From Bacteroidales bacterium (GTDB taxonomy: Bacteria > Bacteroidota > Bacteroidia > Bacteroidales > ML635J-15), in NCBI GenBank assembly GCA_017997855.1, contig JAGOEF010000035.1:1-11305 (forward strand): DNA of 11,305 nucleotides. Direction: 5' to 3'. The stretch's first letter is position 1. Every line of letters starts with the position of its first letter. Shown one piece after another: positions 6,489 through 11,305 of this stretch. A program made the translations under genes and the position numbers. The notes beneath the pieces were generated by a model. It was not told where the DNA came from. It was given only the letters and a program-made list of their open reading frames with translations, and ran no database searches.

Positions 6489-7355
6489 ATGAATAAGATT
6501 AAGGCCATTGTTCGTGTAATACTTCGCTATGTATTGGCGCTTATTTCGTGGCCGGAGCGCCGTAAAATGAAGATCAGGGGTGGAAATGCACGCTGGTTGG
6601 CTGAAGCTGTAAGCGAAAGTTTGTGGTTTAAACCGGGCTGCGATGAAAAGCAACGCATAGATGCAATCGAAAATTTTCGAAAAAATTTGGAGACCTCTGC
6701 CAAAACCATCAACGTAATTGATTATGGGGCGGGAGATTCAAAAAGCAGCCGGAGTGACGAAGAAATGTATAATGGAGTGAGCGATTCCCGTGTAGTGGGT
6801 AGTGTTTGCCGGAGTGCCAGTAAGCCGGCGTTCTGGGCCTTGATATTGTATAAAATCATCATAAAGTCCAAACCCTCTAATTGCGTGGAACTTGGAACCT
6901 GTCTTGGTATTTCAGCCATGATGCAGGCTGCTGCACTCAAAATTAACGAATTTGGACAACTTGTTAGCCTTGAGGGATCGCCGGAATTGGCAGAACTTTC
7001 TGCTGAAAACCTTAGTTTAACCGGATACGACAACGTGCAGGTTGTGTGCGGACGTTTCAGCGATACATTTGCCCAGGTACTCAATCAGTTGCATACAGTA
7101 GATTATGCATTTATTGATGGTCATCACGACGAAAAAGCCACCCTGCAATATTTCGAAACCATACTTCCATTTTTAAGCGAATCGGCTGTACTGGTTTTCG
7201 ATGATATCTCCTGGTCGGATGGAATGAGAAGGGCGTGGAACCAAATTAAAAAACATAGTTCGGTGGCTGTTTCGCTCGATTTGAGGCAGATGGGTATTTG
7301 TGTGATTGGTTCCCAAACGGCAAAAACCGAACACTATAAAATTACGTTGATCTGA
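6489..7355 (+). CDS. Class I SAM-dependent methyltransferase
   Basis: This 288-residue protein has a Rossmann-type methyltransferase core of the O-methyltransferase/Methyltransf_24 kind. SAM-binding motif I is VELGTCLGIS (133-142), the acidic end of strand 2 is E162 in VSLEGSP, and the later strands carry YAFIDGHHDEKA (206-217) and VFDDISW (236-242), a pattern seen in metal-assisted O-methyltransferases. Before the core a conserved-looking VIDYGAGD (76-83) precedes the motif-I strand; similar elements occur in Bacteroidota relatives of this family as I recall them. The N-terminal 25 residues are basic and hydrophobic. The ATG at 6489, 4 nt after the peptidase stop, is preferred to the in-frame ATG at 6450, which would overlap the peptidase by 35 nt. 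The acceptor substrate is unknown. It ends 3 nt from a convergent gene. Confidence 0.85.
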   Translation: MNKIKAIVRVILRYVLALISWPERRKMKIRGGNARWLAEAVSESLWFKPGCDEKQRIDAIENFRKNLETSAKTINVIDYGAGDSKSSRSDEEMYNGVSDSRVVGSVCRSASKPAFWALILYKIIIKSKPSNCVELGTCLGISAMMQAAALKINEFGQLVSLEGSPELAELSAENLSLTGYDNVQVVCGRFSDTFAQVLNQLHTVDYAFIDGHHDEKATLQYFETILPFLSESAVLVFDDISWSDGMRRAWNQIKKHSSVAVSLDLRQMGICVIGSQTAKTEHYKITLI

Positions 7356-7358
7356 GTT

Positions 7359-10300
7359 TTATTGATTAATAATCAACGAAATTCGATTTTTACCATCCAT
7401 TTTTACAATTAAAGGCTGTGGTGAACGTGCATGAACAAAAAACTGTGTACGTCTAACTACTTCCAGTCCGTTAATTTTTTCCCAATCGATGAATTGTTCG
7501 CTGTTGGTTGTGGGTATGCTCATATACCCGACATTCATCGAAGTAACATTATGAAAGAAATGGGAACCCGACGAAGGATCCAACGGGAAACCCTCGAAGC
7601 CCAATTCAACAATTACTTTTGCATTTGAAATTTGTGGCCATACAACCGGAACGCCAATCCATTTGTCGCGTGTACCCCAGCGACCTGGACCGATAAGAAT
7701 GTATTTGCGGTCTTCGGCTTTCATAATATCATTGAGTTGCGATATTTCGCTGGCCATGGTTTCGGTTTTCGATTTGTCGAAATGGTTTAAGTCGATATAA
7801 ATAATGTCGCTGATATTTTCGATAACTCCATTGCCCATGGCTTTTACCGAACGCAGGATCAGGTGTGACCGATCTATTTTTGACTCATCAATTTCGTAAT
7901 CACTTGCATTGCCAATAAGTGGTTTTATTTGAAGGAGGTAAAAATTGGTTTTTCCGTATTCATCCTTGTTCAAATCAATTGCATACTCTATTTCGACGGG
8001 TGTTCCCATGGCCTCTTTTACAATCTCCAGTATTTTATCGACGGTTTCGGGAATGGGCGAATAATTAAACTTCAGGATATTGGCAAAATTGATAATCCGG
8101 GGTCCGTCGGCATCAAGTCCGGGAATGATCCGTTCGTTATCGATATCATATACCGAGGCGCAGTGCTTTAGCGCTCCATGCCTTTCGGCGTCATCAATAT
8201 CAAGTTTAATCAGTCCGGCTTCTTCGCCTTCGAGGATATCGATTTTTTTCTTTTTCAGGTCAACAGCATAAAAATGCACTTGAGAATCTTTGTACTGATC
8301 TTTCAGGCTGTTAATGTCGATGCGTGGATATTTCGGACAATAGCGATACGCTTTTTCGCCTTCAACAACATATCTGCCCAGTCCAACTGCCATTACCGAA
8401 AAACCATCTTCGGGCTGCATATAGGCTACCGGATAGTAATTAAACGATTGACCAACGCCACTGATATGGGGATAGTATACATCTTTGAAGCGGTTTCCTA
8501 CCACTTCCTGCAGCACAATACCCATTTTTTCTTCTTCGAGTTTGTAGTTTACTGCCTCGATATAACCACGCGACATATCGGAAAACAGTGAAGCATAAAC
8601 CATTTTTATGGCATCCATACATTGCTCGAGCCTTATATCTACATCTTCATGATTGTTGGGAATCAGATAGGTTTCGAAAATTCCACTAAACGGTTGATAA
8701 AGAGAATCTTCGAGAAGACTCGATGACCGCACCGCAAGAGGTTTCGTAAAGTGTTTCAGGATTATTTTCAACTGACGCACCAGATATCGGGGCAGGCGCG
8801 CTTCTTTAAATACCCGGCGCAATTCTTCGAAGCTGATGCTTTGCGTATAAAACTCTTTCAGATTATTTTCTTCCATAAAATCGTCGAACACATCAACGCA
8901 AATAATAACTGTACGTGGAGTTTTAATATTTATATTTTCGACCAGGGTATCGAAATCGAAATTGTAGATTAATGTATTTACAAAGGCAAGACCCCTGCCT
9001 TTTCCACCCAGGGCTCCCTGCCCTATATGGGCAACGTTGCGTTCATCGACCAGTACCGACTCGTCGAATGGAAGAAGCCTGCCTCGCTGCGATTCGTCGC
9101 GGAACTCGTTAATCTGGAGCAATAAAAACTTACGCAGGTCGACCACAGTTCTGAAATCTTCAAGCTTATAGGGATTTAGCAATCGGGCCAGATTAATCTC
9201 ACCGCGGGCCATAAGCCACATCGAAAAATGGTTTCTCCTGGCGTGATAAATCAACGATTCGTCTGAAATTACCTGAATATAACTTTCAAATTCTTTAAGG
9301 TTGCGAGCCACAGCCAACTGTTGTCCATCTTTATCGCGGAAGACAAAGTTTCCAAATCCAACAAAGAAATTAATAAATGTAACTATTTGATTTTCGTAAT
9401 TATCGGAGTTCTTGTTGATGCAAGCGTGGCTTCGCTGAAAGGAACTTTCGATTTCGGACGACTGAATACAGACCGGCAGATCAAGCAGATTGCTTTTTAT
9501 GTAGTTCATTAGTTCGTAGCCGGCGTTATCGTTTACCTTGCCATCTTTTTTGTATTTCAGATCAGTAATAACACACTGCAGGTAATCTTTATACGGTTCT
9601 ATCACCGAAATAGCCTCCTCGTAGTCGTTTGCCAGCAATATTTTAGGACGAGCCCTGAGTCTAAGTATTTTATACAACTCATCAGCCTTTACATCATCAA
9701 TAATACTCTTGGTTTGTTCCATTACCACCTTATATAAAAGAGGCAACAACTTGGAATAAAATTTTGCTGAATCTTCTACAACGAGTATTACCCTCACCAG
9801 GCCAACGCGTGTGTCGTTCTTTACATTGATTTTATCTTCGATGTTTTTAATCATTGCAAAAAACACACTCGATTCACCGTTCCAAACAAAAATGCGGTCA
9901 ACACTTTCCGGTTTATTTTCGTCGTAATAGGCTATGTCGCTGTTATTGTTCAGCAGGAAAAATACGGGTATGTAAGGATATTTTTCTTTAATTTTCTGAC
10001 TTATTTCAATTGGGATTTTCTTTTCAATTCCAATAAAGAAAATCACAAGATCGTAGTGTTTCGACTGAATTTGGGTATATACTTCTTCAGGAGTTGAAGC
10101 TCCGGTAATACGAGGGGTAAATGTGAGATTCAACTGGCGGTATTCGCCCAGCACATAGTCGGCAAAACGCCCTTCGCGTTCGATCGAATATGCATCGTAA
10201 AGGGTTCCAACAAGCAATATTTCTTTAACCTTGAATGGCATCAGGTCGTGATACAAATCGCGCGAATAGTTATTTTCGTTCAAAAACTTATGAAGTAGTT

Positions 10301-10793
10301 TTCGATGACTGGTTTTAAGGCTCTCTGCATCACCAAACACCTCGTGTTCACCGGTACTTCTTATTATTCGCAAGGCAGTGATACTGTTCAGGTAACCGGC
10401 AATCATGGCTGCCAGATTGTTAATCAGCTGGCGTTCTTCGAACATGAACGGGCCTTCGTCGATGGTAACAAATTCCTTGGAATAGTACACTTCTACCCTA
10501 CCCGATTTATTGTCGATGGTAGTGAAAAGCTGAGTGAGTTGCCAGTTGCTAGCTGAGAAATCTTTGGTGCGATACTCGTTCATATCGAAAACAATGCGGG
10601 CGCATGTAAATTCCGGGTATTGCCATGCGGCAGGCATAATATCGGCAATTTGCTGCAAGGTTTCGTCAATCGATTTTCCCGCTTTTATTATGGCCGTAGT
10701 CTGATTGATACAGGCAAGCTCTTTAAGCCGCTCCTTGGTCTGCTGCATCAGTTTGTTGATGTCTTCAGCCTGATGAAGGTGATGGTCTGACAT
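7359..10793 (-). CDS. Sensor/receiver protein with PEP-synthase ATP-grasp domain
   Basis: This 1144-residue cytoplasmic protein joins signalling and enzyme modules. (1) Residues about 15-140: a helix, then a GAF-like sensor segment with AWQYPEFTCARI (56-67) and DEGPFMFEER (112-121), a signature I know from sensor histidine kinases. (2) About 188-325: a receiver-like fold without its acidic pair, phosphoacceptor Asp or Lys. (3) About 334-480: a receiver with VVEDS (E340, D341), D411 in VITDL, S445/S446 and K461. (4) About 590-960: PPDK_N-type ATP-grasp with GQGALGGKGRG (591-601), KPLAVRSSSLLED (684-696; R689), QPFSGIFETYL (700-710), VLQEVVGNRF and EIEYAID...LLQIKPL (Q956). (5) About 961-1144: an extra domain with GPGRWGTRDKW (1035-1045) and GSHFFHN (1076-1082). 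E. coli PpsA is about 790 residues and continues into phosphohistidine and PEP-binding domains; both are absent here. Such proteins are usually annotated 'PEP/pyruvate-binding domain-containing'. It probably uses ATP under phosphorelay control on an unknown acceptor. It lies 81 bp after the VOC gene. Confidence 0.9.
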   Translation of the reverse strand: MSDHHLHQAEDINKLMQQTKERLKELACINQTTAIIKAGKSIDETLQQIADIMPAAWQYPEFTCARIVFDMNEYRTKDFSASNWQLTQLFTTIDNKSGRVEVYYSKEFVTIDEGPFMFEERQLINNLAAMIAGYLNSITALRIIRSTGEHEVFGDAESLKTSHRKLLHKFLNENNYSRDLYHDLMPFKVKEILLVGTLYDAYSIEREGRFADYVLGEYRQLNLTFTPRITGASTPEEVYTQIQSKHYDLVIFFIGIEKKIPIEISQKIKEKYPYIPVFFLLNNNSDIAYYDENKPESVDRIFVWNGESSVFFAMIKNIEDKINVKNDTRVGLVRVILVVEDSAKFYSKLLPLLYKVVMEQTKSIIDDVKADELYKILRLRARPKILLANDYEEAISVIEPYKDYLQCVITDLKYKKDGKVNDNAGYELMNYIKSNLLDLPVCIQSSEIESSFQRSHACINKNSDNYENQIVTFINFFVGFGNFVFRDKDGQQLAVARNLKEFESYIQVISDESLIYHARRNHFSMWLMARGEINLARLLNPYKLEDFRTVVDLRKFLLLQINEFRDESQRGRLLPFDESVLVDERNVAHIGQGALGGKGRGLAFVNTLIYNFDFDTLVENINIKTPRTVIICVDVFDDFMEENNLKEFYTQSISFEELRRVFKEARLPRYLVRQLKIILKHFTKPLAVRSSSLLEDSLYQPFSGIFETYLIPNNHEDVDIRLEQCMDAIKMVYASLFSDMSRGYIEAVNYKLEEEKMGIVLQEVVGNRFKDVYYPHISGVGQSFNYYPVAYMQPEDGFSVMAVGLGRYVVEGEKAYRYCPKYPRIDINSLKDQYKDSQVHFYAVDLKKKKIDILEGEEAGLIKLDIDDAERHGALKHCASVYDIDNERIIPGLDADGPRIINFANILKFNYSPIPETVDKILEIVKEAMGTPVEIEYAIDLNKDEYGKTNFYLLQIKPLIGNASDYEIDESKIDRSHLILRSVKAMGNGVIENISDIIYIDLNHFDKSKTETMASEISQLNDIMKAEDRKYILIGPGRWGTRDKWIGVPVVWPQISNAKVIVELGFEGFPLDPSSGSHFFHNVTSMNVGYMSIPTTNSEQFIDWEKINGLEVVRRTQFFVHARSPQPLIVKMDGKNRISLIINQ
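7362..7376. repeat. AT-rich palindrome at convergent gene ends
   Basis: TTGATTA and TAATCAA flank one central A, a perfect 7+1+7 inverted repeat lying in the last codons of the ATP-grasp gene and just past the methyltransferase stop. On the plus strand it is followed by a second small repeat (CGAA-A-TTCG, 7377-7385) and five T (7387-7391). It may serve as a weak transcription stop for the plus-strand operon, but the stem is AT-rich and the loop tight. Confidence 0.3.
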
Positions 10794-10874
10794 ATAGATT
10801 CGGGTTATTGCGAATGCAATGTAATTAAAAAACCAATTCTATATATTGTTGTACGACAGATGTTTTGCAAGTTC

Positions 10875-11276
10875 TTATTCCCAGAAATCGGAAGCAATTT
10901 CGATGAGATTCCCCTCGGGATCGGCTATCATGGCTGAACGCATTTTCCAGGCTTCGTTGCGTGGACCATATATTACTTTGCTGCCCATAGCAGTGGCTTT
11001 TTTGTAGAAGGCATCCACATTTTCGGTTGCTCCCACGTTTACAGCAAGCTCGAAGCTACCGTTGATTCCCTGTGGAAACGATGGAGTGAGGCCGAGTAAA
11101 TCCGGCAACATGCGGCGTTCGTACATGGCAAACCGGACTCCTTCGTGTTTGAATTCGGCATAAGGCCCTTCCCCATCCCATTCAATATCAATACCTATTA
11201 CCCGATGATAGAAATCAACCATTGTGCGTAAATCGTTTACAAATATTCCAATTAGATTAAAGCTGATGTGGTTCAT
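10875..11276 (-). CDS. VOC-family (glyoxalase/bleomycin-resistance fold) protein
   Basis: This 133-residue protein has the two beta-alpha-beta-beta-beta halves of the vicinal oxygen chelate fold: the first begins NLIGIFVNDLRTMVDFYHRV (7-26) and the second SFELAVNVGATENVDAFYKK (74-93), ending in the typical IADPEGNLIEI (117-127). Metal-ligand candidates are partly kept (E76 and E126) while the first-strand position, often His, appears to be Asn7, so metal use is uncertain. Glyoxalase, dioxygenase or antibiotic-binding roles cannot be told apart. The start at 11276 is chosen over the in-frame ATG at 11303 because a promoter-like TATTTTTA (11300-11293) lies between them and because the shorter form starts directly at the fold. 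The large ATP-grasp gene follows 81 bp downstream on the same strand. Confidence 0.85.
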   Translation of the reverse strand: MNHISFNLIGIFVNDLRTMVDFYHRVIGIDIEWDGEGPYAEFKHEGVRFAMYERRMLPDLLGLTPSFPQGINGSFELAVNVGATENVDAFYKKATAMGSKVIYGPRNEAWKMRSAMIADPEGNLIEIASDFWE

Positions 11277-11292
11277 ACAGAATTGTTTTTGG

Positions 11293-11300
11293 TAAAAATA
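11293..11300 (-). promoter_or_regulatory. Candidate -7 box of the VOC gene
   Basis: On the minus strand TATTTTTA (11300-11293) followed by CCAAAAA matches the Bacteroidota -7 box TAnnTTTG at all but the last base, and resembles the box before the transketolase gene (TATCTTTA followed by CCACAAA). The -33 partner would lie beyond the window edge, so only half of the promoter can be judged. It places the transcription start downstream of the 11303 ATG. Confidence 0.4.
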
Positions 11301-11305
11301 CAAAA

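Noticed and set aside
8178..8591. Open frame of 137 codons opposite the ATP-grasp gene
   Set aside because: It is antisense to the conserved ATP-grasp region and rich in Phe/Ile from reverse-reading acidic and Lys codons; no start signal or known motif.
7359..10793. Calling the large minus-strand gene a true phosphoenolpyruvate synthase (ppsA)
   Set aside because: Only the ATP-grasp nucleotide-binding part is present. The phosphohistidine motif and PEP/pyruvate-binding C-terminal domain are missing, and long sensor/receiver modules precede it.
1..11305. Mobile element, prophage, CRISPR array, tRNA or rRNA gene
   Set aside because: No transposase, integrase, terminal inverted repeats, regularly spaced repeats or tRNA-like cloverleaf sequence was recognised on either strand; the gene content is chromosomal and densely packed.

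Overview
The window looks like an ordinary chromosomal stretch from a member of the Bacteroidota, probably Bacteroidales or Marinilabiliales. Four things point there: the tandem Bacteroidota-type energy-transducer TonB proteins; a sensor/receiver/ATP-grasp protein of the 'PEP/pyruvate-binding domain' kind; the lack of Shine-Dalgarno sequences; and promoter-like elements matching the Bacteroidota -7 box (TAnnTTTG) rather than a sigma-70 consensus. No rRNA, tRNA, CRISPR array, insertion sequence, integrase or phage gene was seen. Genes are densely packed and the longest gene-free stretch is about 130 bp.

Left part (1-4163, minus strand, read from right to left): a long-chain polyprenyl diphosphate synthase; a 10-TM EamA/DMT-type transporter 26 bp behind it; two tandem paralogous TonB proteins with acidic periplasmic linkers; and, after a hairpin/T-tract terminator, the N-terminal 181 codons of the GTPase HflX, which runs off the left edge. 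This hflX fragment is well supported although it has no stop codon in the window.

Middle part (4260-7355, plus strand): a divergent intergenic region separates the prenyl synthase from queD (queuosine precursor synthesis). Then come three tightly spaced genes: a C-terminal-half transketolase subunit (its own promoter-like element supports a start at 4802), a VanY-like M15 D-Ala-D-Ala peptidase 3 nt behind it, and a class I SAM methyltransferase 4 nt behind that. The TPP-binding N-terminal half of transketolase is not in the window.

Right part (7359-11305, minus strand): a VOC-fold protein at the right edge, then a 1144-residue multidomain protein that converges tail-to-tail with the methyltransferase with a 3-nt gap. 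This large protein is the most interesting item. It joins a histidine-kinase-type sensor domain, a degenerate receiver, an intact-looking receiver and the ATP-grasp nucleotide-binding half of PEP synthase, but lacks the phosphohistidine and PEP-binding domains. In their place it has a separate C-terminal domain with GPGRWGT and GSHFFHN motifs. It looks like a signalling-controlled phosphotransferase of unknown substrate. The rest of the window is housekeeping or common accessory metabolism.
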